A stretch of 64,000 nucleotides of DNA from Microbotryomycetes sp. JL201. Its lineage: Eukaryota > Basidiomycota > Microbotryomycetes. Each line of letters begins with the position of its first letter. Within the stretch, counting starts at the first letter, position 1. The stretch spans positions 162,476 through 226,475 of the forward strand of contig JAQYUZ010000026.1 of assembly GCA_033819885.1 (NCBI GenBank), given 5' to 3'. The translations under genes were made by a program, and so were the position numbers. This document shows, one piece after another, positions 1 through 11,877 of this stretch. The notes under the pieces are model-generated. The model saw nothing but the letters and a program-made list of their open reading frames with translations. It searched no databases and was not told where the DNA came from.

Positions 1-7
1 CAGACGC

Positions 8-1376
8 TTGCTGGAGACGAGAGGCAGTCTTATTATCCGACAGTTGTGTTCGAGCTTGAATACTGAGCGGATTTACCGCACTTTCGCCGAGATCCTTGAG
101 AAGGACGAAGTGAGTGCAGTCCGCGTCCTCTATCGACGGTCGACTAACAAGCATGTCCCTTCTAGGACCTTGAATTTGCTTCTATCATGGTACAAAATCT
201 CAATCTGATCATGATTACATCGCCAGAGCTGTCCGACTTTCGAAAACGACTGAAGAACCTCGAGTCACGAGACGGACAGGCCTTGTTTACGGTTTTGTAC
301 AAAACTTGGTCGCATAACGCAGTCGCAACATTCTCGCTGTGTCTGTTGGCACAGGCGTACGAGCAAGCATGTGCGCTGCTGCAAATTTTGTGAGAATATT
401 TGGTCTCAAGCCGGTACCGACATGATCTGACTTCAGTATGACAGCGCTGAGCTTGAAATTACTGTCGGATTATTGATCCAAATCGACAAGCTCGTTCAAC
501 TGCTCGAATCGCCGGTCTTTACGGGTGAGCATCAGCACCGTTTCCCATTTCGAAAGCTTTTGACTTATGCTGGCCTATTTTTGTGAAGCGCTGAGACTAC
601 AACTCTTGGAGCCCGAGAGGTTCCCCTTCCTCTTGAAGGCCATGTACGGCTTGTTGATGCTGCTGCCTCAAAGTTCTGCGTTCGCCACACTGCGCAATCG
701 ACTGAGCGCCGTCAGCTCGCTCGGGTTTTTACAAACCGTGCCGAGGTACGTCTTGTTTTCGTTGTGCTCGAAGGACATCCTCGCTGACCGCAAGGCGCGA
801 AGATCCTCTTTCGGCACAACATCGTCTCGAATCGCAGCGACGTCTTCTTCAAGCAATGCTCCTCAGCAACCGACCTCAAGCATACGCTGGGCTGAATTAC
901 TTTCTCACTTTCGCACAACCCAAAAGAAACGATCACTCGCGGCCGCTCAGATCATTGGTGGCGAAGCGGCTCTAGACGGAATCGCCAGCGGCGGCCTTGT
1001 CGGTCAGCAGCAGCAACAGCAACTACAACAACTACAACAACAACAACAACAACAACAACAACATCAGCAATCAAGCTCTGCAGCTAACAGTGTAGCAGGC
1101 GGATTGAGAAATGTCAGTGGTGTCGGTATCGGCGGCGGTGCCGGCAAAAAGCGGTTTGGCACCATTCAGAGGACAGACAGTGGGACGACGATCAAGGCGA
1201 GTAGCAATGGTGGACTGGGACTGGCTTGGAGAGGGAATGTCGATCAGCAGGATACTGTTGCCGGGTCGAGAGCGTCCTCGTCTGCGCGACCTACAAGTCC
1301 AGGCGCAGGTCCGGGACGGAGGCGCGCGGTGGCTTCGATCGCAGGAAGCCTTTCGTCACACGTACGAAAAGGTTGA
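8..1376 (+). CDS. VAC14: VAC14 homologue, 3' part (5' end outside window)
   Basis: Scaffold of the PIKfyve/Fab1-Fig4 complex that controls PtdIns(3,5)P2 on vacuole/endosome membranes. The visible part covers the conserved C-terminal Vac14/Fig4-binding domain: [43 protein letters not shown] and [14 protein letters not shown]-type blocks. Exons read about 8-109, 166-389, 437-524 and 589 onward; introns 110-165, 390-436 and 525-588 have GT-AG ends and keep phase. A 57-nt in-frame intron at 746-802 is possible but not certain. After the conserved [12 protein letters not shown] block the protein ends in a Gln-rich tract (about 1004-1070) and a Gly/Ser-rich tail of roughly 100 residues not needed for the family fold. 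The start and the HEAT-repeat N-terminus are upstream of the window. The convergent neighbour NOP14 ends 62 bp away. Confidence 0.93.
1003..1072 (+). repeat. CAA/CAG trinucleotide run (polyglutamine)
   Basis: Imperfect CAG/CAA repeat inside the VAC14 coding frame, giving a polyglutamine stretch broken by two Leu and one His. The mixed CAA/CAG codons argue for slow replication slippage rather than a recent pure expansion. It lies in the poorly conserved C-terminal tail. Confidence 0.9.
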
Positions 1377-1438
1377 TAGGAATTTCTGACTGTCTCTTGT
1401 ACGTGACAGCAAGAGTCGTCGTGTTGTATTGCAATAGA

Positions 1439-4400
1439 TCATCTCCTTGCCGACCTCGCCTTGTCCTGCTTTTTTGACTTTGCCTTTATCTTCTCAAACG
1501 CCTTCTCCTCTGCCCTCTCTTCCGTCAAGCTACCCATAATCTTTGCAATCTTTTTCTGGTACACCTCATCGGCCTCTTTCTTTCTCTTTGCCTCTTCGAC
1601 GGCCAAGAACCTATTGTCCTTGCGCAGTTCTCGAACAGCTCCCTTCTTTTCCTTCTTGTACAAGGCTTTAAGCTTTTGTTGCTCTACACGTTCACTGTCT
1701 GGATCGAAACGTTTGTTCGGATTGAAACCGCCTTCGTCAAACTTTGGTACGTAAGACGCTATCGGAATCGGTTTGTGGTGTTGCATGTACAGAGGTTGAC
1801 GCTGAGATTTGGACAGCTTGAGCATGCGCTGCAAATTTGTACGAACAGAAGAAACCTTTTCCTGATTTCGGCCAAGCGTGTTTGAAATCAGTAAAACTGC
1901 CCGTCTCCAGGGACGAAAGGAGCCTACACTCACCTGAATGAAAGAAGGCAGGTGCTTGACGATGACCTTGCCAAGAATTTCGTTCACCGGCTCAAACAGC
2001 TCGATAAATGCCGGCAAAGAGACGTACTTGTCCGCAAAATCTTGCAACAGAGTCAAAACCGTCGCAACAAGGTCAACTTTGAGTTGCACATCAGCTTCAC
2101 CGTTTCGCAAGCTTGACGTGAAATCCACGGGACGAGGATTCAATGCAGACACTGGAGTGTTCTTGAGGCGCAGCTTGAGACCTTTCGTGTGTTCTTGTCC
2201 AAAATCGGGCGCCGGAAACGATCCAGGCAGGTTCGCCGCGTTCAATGACGTCGGCAGCATGATGAGTATGACGTTGAGCAAGAAATTGGCAGCTTCGGGA
2301 ACGAGCCTCTTGCTCAACGTCTCGTACTGAGACGCCAAAGTGCACAGGAACAAGCCCGACGCAACGTCGCTCGAGCTGCGAATTCGCCCTTGGGCGAGAT
2401 ATTGACAGATGAGAAGCATCGCCGCTGCTGCAACAGGATGTGAAAGATCCGATGTGGACCAAACCATGCCGACCAGGCGAAGGAAGGTCAACTCGGGAGC
2501 GCCAGGCCATGTCTGCGATGCTGGATCCAAAGCGCCTCGGCTGACGGCCTTGACAAAGTTTTGCTGCATGACGGACAGCTTTTCAACGTAGTAAGGGACG
2601 ATCGCGAGGGGATAAGCATGTGAGAGTGTGAGGATGTGCGGTAGAAGCGAGTTGAGCGTCTTGAAAGACGTCGAGCTACCCCGCGCCGCGAGATGCAGGA
2701 CGTGATCGACCAGCACATTATGGAAGACCTGGATTCAATTTCGTCAGGAGATGAATTCGGGCTCGGCGGGTTCGATGGCCAACTTGCCTGAAGTTTCTCC
2801 TTGTTCGATTCGCCCAAGCCAGGGTGATACAGCACGCGAATGCGCTTGACAACAGTCGCCGTTTGATCTTCAGGGATGTTCGACGTGCGTAATAGCTTGA
2901 CAAACTCGGCATGTGTCGAAGGACAAGGAAAAGTGAACGGCAGCTCGCCATGTCCATCTTTGGAAGGTGAACGGGCAGTTGCGTCGTCGTCGACGGCCGA
3001 AACGAGCGCCGTCGGGGCCGAGTCGTCGATCGAATCGTCTTCAGAGTCCAAGTCAACGTCTTCTCCGTCGTCATCGCCGTCGTCTTCATCATCTTCGCTG
3101 CCTTCCGGTTCTGAACCTTCGTCGCTGTCGACTTGTCCCGCCTCTGCTTCGTCATCACTCTCACCGCCGAGCATCACCATCTCTTGCTTTTCTGAAGCGC
3201 TCTCCAAGCCTCGTCCGAGACCTTCGTCCGCACCGCTCTCGTCGTCAAATCCTTCAAAGTAGTCGTCGTCTAAATCATCGCCTTGTGGCGCGCGCCGCTG
3301 TGTTGCCTTGCCCTTCTTGCGTGCCCGAGTTCCGTCCCCGTCCTCGTCCGAGTCATCATCGTCTGCTTCTCCTCTCTGTCGCTTGAGGCGCTTCTGCTCC
3401 TGCCTTTTGAGCTCGTCTGCAGCCTCCTGAGCTAGCTCGACGGGCGTCCTGAGTCGATCGGACGGTTTGCCCCTCGGTTCGAGCGCCAACATTCGGACAA
3501 ACTTGTCATAAGGATCTGCCACCGCAGTGCCGCTAACGGCAGGTGGCGGTCGAACGCCGTCGTTTCCGTCGTGCTCGAGAGGCTTGGCGATCGGTGCCGG
3601 TGCCGCTGCAGGTTCGTCCTCTTTCTCCTCGTCGCTCGAGCTGCTACCGATGAGTTTGCGCAATAGATCGCGGTCAACGCCAGACTTGGGCTTGGCTGCG
3701 GCTAGTGCGGCTTTGAACTCTTCTTCAGTAAGCTCGATTTCCGAGCCTTCACCGTCCGAGCCGTCTGCAGCCTCATCGCCGTCTTCGTCTGAATCGTCGC
3801 TTTGCTCGTCGCTGTCGTTAGCGTCCTCGCTCTCGTCGAAAGGCTCTGCCTCGTCATCGCTTCCGTCGTCCAAAGTGCTCTTCTTCGAGGAAGCCTTTTC
3901 GTCAGCAGCGCCTTGCGTGTTTGTTTTCGTTGATTTGGCTCCGCCGGCTGCGCTCAAAAGCGGTCTGAGCTCTTTCAGTTCCTGGTCGAGCTGGTGGCGT
4001 GCCTCGTCGTCTGCTGATCTCATCTTTTGTCGCTCATACTGCGTGCGTTCGTGACCTCGTGAGCCTGGTTAGACGTTCAGATGGCGCTCAAAAGACTTTC
4101 TCACCTTTGCAGTTTTCGACTTGAGAATGATTTCGTCCATGACTTCTGCTTTAGTCTTTCTGCGTTCCGGCTATTGCGAGCAAGATTGATTGTCAGACAA
4201 AGTGAAGAGAGCCCGTATGAAAGTGACGCCTGTCGTACCTCGTCATCTTCCTCTGGCGGTGGCGGTGCCTTGCCGGACCCGAGGCTGCCTCCCCAGCCAG
4301 AGTCGCCCAATTCTTCCTCATCGCCAAACCCTAGTTTTCTGCCACCGTGAGTTAATCCATCCTCTCCCGTCAACTCGTTGTCGTCGTCATCCTCGATGTT

Positions 4401-4945
4401 GAATTTGGCCCTTTTGCCACCTCGCGACTTGCTCGTATCGAATTGGGCCTGCCTCTCGGCCGTGAACCGCTGCAGGGCCTTTTCTTCTGGTGTGAGAGAC
4501 GTGTCTGCTTCTCCGAACCTGCGATCTACGAACGTGCTCGTGCGGCCGCGATTTTCGAGCATTGGCAGGAGCGTCTCTTTGCGCTGTGAATGCGGCGTGC
4601 GCGTGCAGGGGGGGCAAGCAGATCAACCTTCCGAAGCCTGACTATGAACATGTCGAAACTGACCAGCTGCAAGCCTGCCTGTCTTGATTTAGCAGGCAGA
4701 CTCGTCTTTCCGCCTTCGGTCGTTCCTTTGCGCGTGACGACCTCGAACTTGTTCTTGGCGTCGCGCGTGTCAAACTTGTTGAACTGTTGACCGATCTGTG
4801 CGAGCTTGTGCTGCCTGTGTTCGAGCGAGCCTGCCGAGTTTTTGCGTTGGTGCGACTTCTTTTTGGCGTCGTTGGGCGTCGACGTGCGTGACAAGCCGCT
4901 GTCGCGCAGCGTCTGCTTCAACTGTTTCAGTTGGCTGCCCGCCAT
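1439..4945 (-). CDS. NOP14: Nop14, nucleolar 40S ribosome biogenesis factor
   Basis: Nop14 is a component of the 90S/SSU processome needed for 18S rRNA maturation in the nucleolus. Six exons: 4664-4945, 4239-4583, 4105-4170, 2788-4038, 1934-2728, 1439-1861, summing to 3162 nt (1053 aa), close to the usual family length. Visible family blocks are the basic N-terminus, the LTHGG-type motif, a very acidic central part (Asp/Glu/Ser runs), and the C-terminal signature LKALYKKEKKGAVRELRKD followed by a Lys-rich tail. The start at 4945 is the first ATG and begins MAGSQLKQLKQTL, as in fungal Nop14. The intron at 2729-2787 has a GC donor (CAG|GCAAGT) and no in-phase GT donor would rejoin the conserved frame. 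Its start faces the orphan gene at 5321 across a 375-bp shared upstream region. Confidence 0.95.
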
Positions 4946-5320
4946 ACTTGCGTGTACGCGGCGCTAGGTGGCGTGGCCCGTATCGAGAGTGAGATCCGAG
5001 CGCCGTGAGTTTTTGGCGAGCGGCGAGTGCTGCGGATTCGACAAGATGAATATTGCGAGCACGACGTCCTCGCTCTTGCCCACCGCACTCATGTTGGTCC
5101 CCTGTTCTGTTCACACCCAAACTGATCCGGCGTCGACTGATATTTTGGCATTTCATACAAGGGGACGGCCCGTGCCATCAGATCTCGCCTCGCCAAACGG
5201 TGAGTGATCGCACCAACTGGTTTCTCATCGCATTCGATACACTCAGTGCTCACACTTTGCTGTGCTGTCTGCTGTGGCCTGTCCCTGACAGCGGATTCGT
5301 CAGTTGAGCGACGTCGGGCA
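4946..5320. promoter_or_regulatory. Divergent intergenic region NOP14 / orphan 5321
   Basis: 375 bp between two divergent start codons, so it must carry both promoters. Only short open frames are present, none with a recognisable domain. No clear TATA box or known operator was identified. Confidence 0.5.
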
Positions 5321-7068
5321 ATGCGGTCATCTATAATTCAGACGACCGAAACCGCCTCAGAAGACAGCAGCTCGACGTCGGATATACTTGAGAATGTAAG
5401 CAGAGACCGAATATGGCTTCCGTCAACTCGATAGCGGTCCGACAGGCGCAAGCTCGGGGGGAAACTGACCCGCCCCGGCTTGCTTCTCTCCTCGTGCGTG
5501 CTTCTGCAGCCACCTCAAGCCATGTCTACCGCTCGCGATAGAGAAAGGTTCATCACCACTGGTCACGAGAGCCTCACCCGCACACACGACACTGCAGGTT
5601 TGACCAATGTTCAAGCGCAAGCCACCGCGCTCAGGCCTCTCTTAGCGATCGCGACACGTGATCAACTCGAAGCAACTCGCCGTCGCCAATCAACGACCAT
5701 GCATGACATCAGAGGTGCCATTCAAAACTACAGAGACGAAGTCGGCAGGCTGGACCTCGAGGGAACGAGAATTGCTCAGGCGGCAGAGCGAGCGAGTCTG
5801 ACAGAACAGCCCAGAGTCGACATGGATGGCATGCTGAGAGGTGCAAGACGTGCTCTATTAACGGCAGTCACTTTTGCAGAAAGGTCAGAACCAGCTTTCA
5901 TTTACCACGTCTAAATCTGGCTGACCGACTGTCCATCAATCAAAGGCTTGAAGAAGTGACCCGCGCAATGTCTCCCATTACTCAACCCATTGGCGGTCAA
6001 ACACAGTCTCCGACTCTCGCTACCTCTGACGGTGACCAAGATGGCAATCTGCGGCCTTTCCCGTCCAACGGTTTGGCATCTCTCGAACGCTCAATCTCGA
6101 CCCTCCGCGCGGCGGCGAGTCGTATTGACGCTTTGATTGACCGCTTTGGCCGACATCAGAGCGATGAGAATTTGCCACATGACCACCAAACGCTACACGA
6201 GCGGCGAGACGTATCTCCAGAGGAGGATCGAGCTGCCTTTTACCGTCGAGCAAGTCGACAGACCAACCTAGATCTAAGCAGGTCGAGGCTGAGAGCTTTA
6301 CAGACGGCGTCGTATCCGACTCGTCGATCGAACGAGCAGTCGCCCGCAACGAGACTCGAATTGCTAAGACAAAGTCTCAGACACCCAAGATTTGCCAGCA
6401 GTACCAGCAATACGAGGACGACGGATACTGCTGGTGGCGTATTCGTTCCAGCTTCAGATTTGCTGTCAACGACGGATGCATCACCGTTCTTTACAGTCCG
6501 CCTCGAAGAAGCGGGTTCAACGTTCGCGGATTCGACCCGGACGATTCCACCTTTTACGAGACCTTTGATCAGAGAATCATCTGCGGCTCCACTTGACGAC
6601 GACGAAGAATCGACTCTGACGACGCGGAATCGAACACGAAGCGCGTCTGGTAGTCGCACGTTATACGATTTCGATTTTCTGACGACGTCGAGAGTCGGCT
6701 CGGGGTCGAGCACGTTCCAATCGCGTACGAGGTCGTCAAATATCAATCTGGCAACCTCTAGCCGGGTAGATCACTCGGCGCATGTGACACCTGTGCCGTT
6801 GACGAGACAGCAAAGGTTGCATCACGTCAAGTTGGACAGGAACGGCGTCGAGGTTCTGGAAGACAGCGCCGAGACTGAAAGTGAACGCTCGGACGAAAGT
6901 GACGAGTGGTCAGGAACGTCATTGGACGGACCTGCCGTTCAACAAAGGGCCGTGTCCCTGTGGGGCACGCCGATGCAAAGTTCTGTCGCGGAGGCGGATC
7001 TGGATGAAGCCGAGCAGAGACGTAGAAGGCGGCTCGCGGCCAAGAGGTCAGAAAAGTGTGGTCGCTAA
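5321..7068 (+). CDS. Hypothetical serine-rich protein, orphan
   Basis: Three exons, 5321-5395, 5510-5883 and 5946-7068, total 1572 nt (523 aa). Both introns are GT-AG (114 and 62 nt) and keep phase; the ATG at 5321 is chosen because the first donor GAGAAT|GTAAGC rejoins the second exon in frame, although the ATG at 5522 is an alternative. The first third has helical, charged stretches with heptad-like spacing (around residues 30-150 and 200-240, possible coiled coil); the rest is Ser/Thr/Arg-rich and probably disordered, with an acidic patch near residue 460 and an Arg-rich end. I do not recognise a family. It converges on the histidine kinase gene, 109 bp away. Confidence 0.7.
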
Positions 7069-7177
7069 GACGTTGTAGGCTTTCAAAATTTGTAACGACA
7101 GCATTTGCAGCAAAAACAACAACCAGATCTTCCAAAACTAACAAGCAAACGTACATGCCCTTACCAAAAGGAAAACC

Positions 7178-10100
7178 CTAAACAGCCCTCGGCCTGTCTG
7201 GCTTCTGTTCTAGCACACTTCCTCTGTCTGGTGAAGTTGCACCGGTCGAAACGGACCCCCTTCCATCATTCGTTGACGAGAAACCGTCATCCAACTTGTC
7301 TACTGGCGAGTTACTGCAAGAGGAGTCGGTGACGTCTCCTGCAGTCTCCGCGGCAACCAACCTGTTTTGGAGCTCAGCTTTGTACTCGTCAAGGCCGGCG
7401 GCAAGCTGTTTAAGATTCGTCGGTCCTCCTTTTGTGAGCCATTCATCGACTAAAAGGATCAAGAGGTCAGTTTTGGGTGTAGAACCAGTGACTTTTCGCA
7501 CGAACTTTGTCCACTATCGAGGAGATGTTTCGTTTTGCGATCCTGGCCAGAGAATCCAGAAATTGCAACCTTGAAAATGAGAGCAAATCAGCATGGTCGT
7601 TCACGAGCCGAGCTGGCCGTGGTTTGCCACAAGCTTACGATACGAGCCTTGGGCCAACACATTTCGACTTCATATTCTCTCATTAATCTTGTTGCTTCGA
7701 CGCCGTCCATGACTGGCATTTGCATGTCGCACCAGACGAGATTTGGTCCGAACGATTTGAAACGCTCGACACCCTCAAGGCCATCGCACGCGTCAACAAA
7801 CTCGATCGATCGAGTTCGCAAGAGCGTGGTCAGGAGTTTGCTGCACGAAGGCGTCAGCACGTTGAGAAGCGGGCAGTTCTTGTACCCGAATCGACTCACC
7901 GTCCAATAGGGTTGTCGTCAACGACCAACACCCTCAACTGAACGGTTGGCCGCGTCGAGTTGACACCGGGTATAGTGGGCGACAAGCGAATGGTATCGTT
8001 CAATGGCGGCGACGGCCTTTCAACAGTCGGCGTCGCCATAGAATCACTCGTAGCTGTCCCCACGTGTCCCGGACCAAACTTCGTCGTGAAAGAAGGCTGA
8101 GGACTCGGCCCGTTCGGTCTCGTGCTTCTTCCATTAGTGATTGGGTTGAAGACGGCGTTGAGCTCCTCCGACAAGTTGCGCACCACCGGAAGAGAGGGCG
8201 CGTCATTAGGCAAAGGGAGCAGCAGCTCGACTGGAAACGTTATTGTCGCTGTAGTACCTTTGCCGACCGCTGAAGTGTACTGAAGTGATCCTTTCATACG
8301 TCTGCAAATAGCTTCCGAGATGCTCACTCCAAGACCAGCTGCAGAGAAAGAGGGTGCGAGCTTTGAGTGTCCGGACTAGCGCCAGCGAGAACGACAAACT
8401 GACCTCCTTGACTGAATTCGTCCGCCTGCTTAAAAGGCACAAACAAGCATGTGTCGATGAAATTCTGACTCATGCCTCGACCCGTATCAGAAACTTGGAT
8501 CAGCAAGTTTGACAAGCCTGTCGGCGATCCTCCTTCAATTGAACGACTGGTCAGTTTGATCTTGACGTGACCTTTGTCGGTAAATTTGAGCGCATTGCCG
8601 ATCGTGTTGAACAACACTCGCTTCAAGCCACCGACATCGACGACGGCCCTAGGTCTTTTCAACTTGTTTTCAAGCAAGATTGACACCTCTCCTCTCGAGG
8701 AGTTGCCGGAAGCAGACGCAGCTTGGCGAACTCGGGCCCACACCGACTTGACGACGTCTTCAACGAGCGTACCAAGGTGCACTTCAGTCAGAGCCGGTGG
8801 AGGAGCGGCGTCTTGACCTTCTACTTTAGAAGAGATTTTGGAAAACTCGAGCGTGTCGTCAAGAACCTCCTTCAACGAGGACACGCAAACCTCTGCGACG
8901 TCCAATAACGGTGCCAACGTCTTTTGAACGTTCGGGTACGACTTGGTCAACTGGCGAATAAGCTCCAGCTGTCCTCCGACGGCAAATAAAGGCGTCCGAA
9001 GCTCGTGCGACACTTGGGACACGAAACTGAGTTTGGCTCGGTCCGCGTCAATGACTCGTTTGCGCAGAATGTTGGCAATCAAGACGGCGCCGACATTCTC
9101 GACAAAGATGCGGTCCTCCGCCTCAAACCTGAAGTATCGCCTGAACGAGCACAGGATCAAGAGAAAGACGGGCTGTCCGGCAGAGTCAAATACGGGCACT
9201 GAGAGCGATGCTCGGGAGTCGGGAGGTAGTACGTCGGCTAGAGGTGAAGGAATGGTCGACGTGTCAAACTCGCTGTTGCCGTCGCTATGGTATGCGAACA
9301 AGAAGTGATGGATGGCGGCTGTGGCTCCTTTCTGATCAAAGTGTGTGGCCCAGTCGAAACCATTTGAAGCCGCGACCGTTACTTGACCGAAGAGGCCGTC
9401 CGCTCGTCCTGGTTTCGCGGCCGACTTTGTGTACCATTCTTGGCTGCCAGTCGTGTGTACGCTTTCGGGACTGGACCTGCGCGTAAATAGATTTCCGTTG
9501 GGCGACTCTGGCGAGTCTGAGCGGCCAGGAGCTTCGGGAGCGTGGAACAACCGCAGATCAATCAAAGCTGCCGTGTCTGCGTTCAATAGCTTGCAGACCG
9601 TCTCGACTACGGTCTGGTGGTCATCTGCCGACAAAACTTTTGGTGCGCCTCTGCTCGAAGAAAACACCATCTGAGATCGAAAGAGCTCTAATTAAAGGGA
9701 AAAGGTCAGGCAGAGATCAATTCTAGCGCCGGCATAGACGAACCGCCCAAGTATGCTGCTTGCTCCCCTGCCGCATGTGCTCTTTGTCTCTCAAAAGCCA
9801 GCTCGACTGCACTTGACGGCGTCAGTCGAATGCTTCCAAGAACGGGATGATCGCTCGACTCACATTCGTGGCCGATCATGTCTGCAAGCGACTTGAGCGT
9901 TTGTAACTTGAATGTGTCGAAAGATTCTTTTGGCCGCCGCTCTTTGTCAATGACGCACAAGCTGCCAACGGGCAAGTGAGATGGAAGCGCGAGAGTCGTG
10001 CTCGTGGGAGTCTGGGACGCTCGCGTTGGCAAGTAGATGTTCGAGGCCGCGAGAAACACCATCCGACCGTCTTCCATCCACGGATGGTTTCTGAACCGGT

Positions 10101-10897
10101 AGTCGTCTCGAACATCCTCGACAACTATGCCCAGATCCGCCTCGCCACCGCCTCCACCCTCTGACGCGAAAAATGCGCTGTTGAGCGGAAATGTTGTCGA
10201 CTTTGGTGCTCCCTCAGACTGTGTGAGAAACAATGTCAGAGCATGTGGTCCAAATTGCTTTGTCGCTCGCTTGCCTTGTCCCAACCAATCGTTGTTGCCA
10301 ATTTTTCGTGGTCTTCGAGGAACTGACGCAGCAGAGAGCGACCGATGAGCAAGGTGGCAAGTCGAGGTGCTAATAGGATGCCCACTGACCAAAGTGACGG
10401 CAACGAGAGGAACGCTGAACATTGTCTGAGCAAGTTGTGCGACCCTGTCGAGAGCTCGGACTTGGCCGACCGACTTGAGATGGAATCGCTCTAGAATTCG
10501 CCTCCGCTCGTCCTCGTGGGCTAATGAGCAGAAGGGTGACAATCACCTGGCAATGTAAGCAACTTGTTCCGACTGACGAAGGCTAGGGTATTTTCGAGCC
10601 GACGTCATTTGCCCGTCGACCCAACTTACGACCTGATGACGCTGACATCCAGCCCTGAGTCTCCCACACCTGTCTCGGCTCTTCATGCAATGTAGACTGT
10701 GCCCCAGGTGACTGCCTGCGCTTGCCATGCGGCGGCGAACGTCTCGAGGGGCCCGTGCTATTACCTGAGCGATCGCCGCGCGTGCTGCCGTCGGTCGAGC
10801 CGCTCAAGCGCGAGATGTAATCGTCGACGAGCTGCTTACGGTGCTGCCATCTGCCGACGGACGCGGACGTTGACGCGACAGACGCCGCGTCGTCCAT
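7178..10897 (-). CDS. GAF-domain hybrid histidine kinase (sensor kinase plus receiver)
   Basis: Phosphorelay sensor: autophosphorylates a His and passes phosphate to its own receiver Asp, expected to feed an HPt protein (Ypd1). Ten exons: 10630-10897, 10390-10520, 10275-10322, 9864-10218, 9744-9806, 8404-9687, 7900-8338, 7639-7840, 7506-7569, 7178-7449; 3126 nt, 1041 aa. Order of domains: GAF-like region (about residues 95-265, ending in the PVGSLCVID block), a second GAF-like region (about 310-490), HisKA with VSQVSHELRTP, HATPase with FNTIGNALKF (N box), VSDTGRGM (G1) and GAGLGVSI (G2), then REC with VLVVDDNP and the phospho-acceptor in WCDMQMPVMDG. No transmembrane segment is visible, so it is likely cytosolic. 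The receiver Lys is kept but followed by GG instead of Pro (WLTKGGPT). Intron 10219-10274 uses a GC donor, and two introns start GTTCGT. The ATG is 256 bp from the divergent SDHAF4 start. Confidence 0.92.
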
Positions 10898-11153
10898 CGC
10901 AGCGGCGCGCGGGCTTTAAATGTCGCTCGCCCAAGATCTTTGGCGCGCTGTAGTCCAGGCGGCAGAGGATACACAAAAGCTGCGCGGGTTCGAGCCACTG
11001 CCGTATGTGCAAACCAGGGCTGCGTCAAGGGCACCGTTACGATATTGGGAGCAGGCCTGGTTTAAATTACGCTCGACAGACATCGCTGCGAGATCTGCGC
11101 CGACGATCTGCGACGGATCCGCAGATCTCGACTTTCAATCGCATCCCACAGCA

Positions 11154-11695
11154 ATGCGCGCCCCGACGCTCAAGCGCACGTTCGCTATCATGGCAACTCG
11201 ACGTACATTGAACCAAGCCAACGACGGCGGATTCAGCCGACCAGGACCGCCGCCGCTGCCTCGAGCCGATCAGCGCGAGTTTGAAGAGCTGCAGCGCAGA
11301 GTCAACGCACCAGCGAGCCAACCAATCATTGAGGCTGTCTCTGGAGACAACATCGCAGCGGCCGCACCCGTCGACGATGAGCTTTTGACGATGCACCCAG
11401 ACTTGCGCAAGAAGCCCACGCCACAGTTTGATGGCGACACGAATCCAGAGACGGGCGAGGTGGGCGGTCCGAAGAGGGAGCCCTTGACACATGGTGAGTA
11501 TGTGTGTCGCGCTCGCCTAGTCGTACGGGCGTACTCGGGGCGAGGTGGCGGACGAGGTCACCTAGCTTAGGTGACCGGGCCAAGTTTACGATTCACGCAT
11601 CGCGAGCAACCAAGTCCACCATACTGACAGGCTCTCGTGCTGCCTTTGCCACTACAGGCGATTGGTCGTATGGCGGCCGTGCCACTGATTTCTGA
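11154..11695 (+). CDS. SDH8: Succinate dehydrogenase assembly factor 4
   Basis: Mitochondrial matrix chaperone that holds flavinylated SdhA before complex II assembly. Two exons, 11154-11493 and 11658-11695, 378 nt, 125 aa. The C-terminus carries the family signature: GDTNPETGEVGGPKREP then, across the intron, HGDWSYGGRATDF at the very end, as in SDHAF4/Sdh8 (DUF1674). The N-terminus from the ATG at 11154 (MRAPTLKRTFAIMATRRTL) is basic and lacks acidic residues, as expected of a mitochondrial presequence. An in-frame ATG at 10920 would add 78 residues with no presequence character and is less likely. Confidence 0.93.
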
Positions 11696-11877
11696 TCACC
11701 CGAAATACTCGAGCCGAGAGCGCCGAGCTTTGTGCAGTTTGCCCCTTCGTTTTGATTCTGTTGTATTACACCTCTTCATCTGGGAATGGTTCGCTTCATT
11801 TCACGCACCTGTCGGTTCGATTTAAGCCGGCCTGAGCCGGAGGGTGTTTCGGCTACCTGCCGTACCTCTGTCCACAA

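Noticed and set aside
2876-4054. Plus-strand Ser/Pro-rich open frames
   Set aside because: They mirror the Asp/Glu/Ser-rich coding sequence of NOP14 on the other strand, which leaves few stops.
9706-10520. Separate GAF-only gene upstream of the kinase
   Set aside because: An intron 9688-9743 joins it in phase to the kinase exon (AAYLGELFRSQ), and the full model is a multiple of three.
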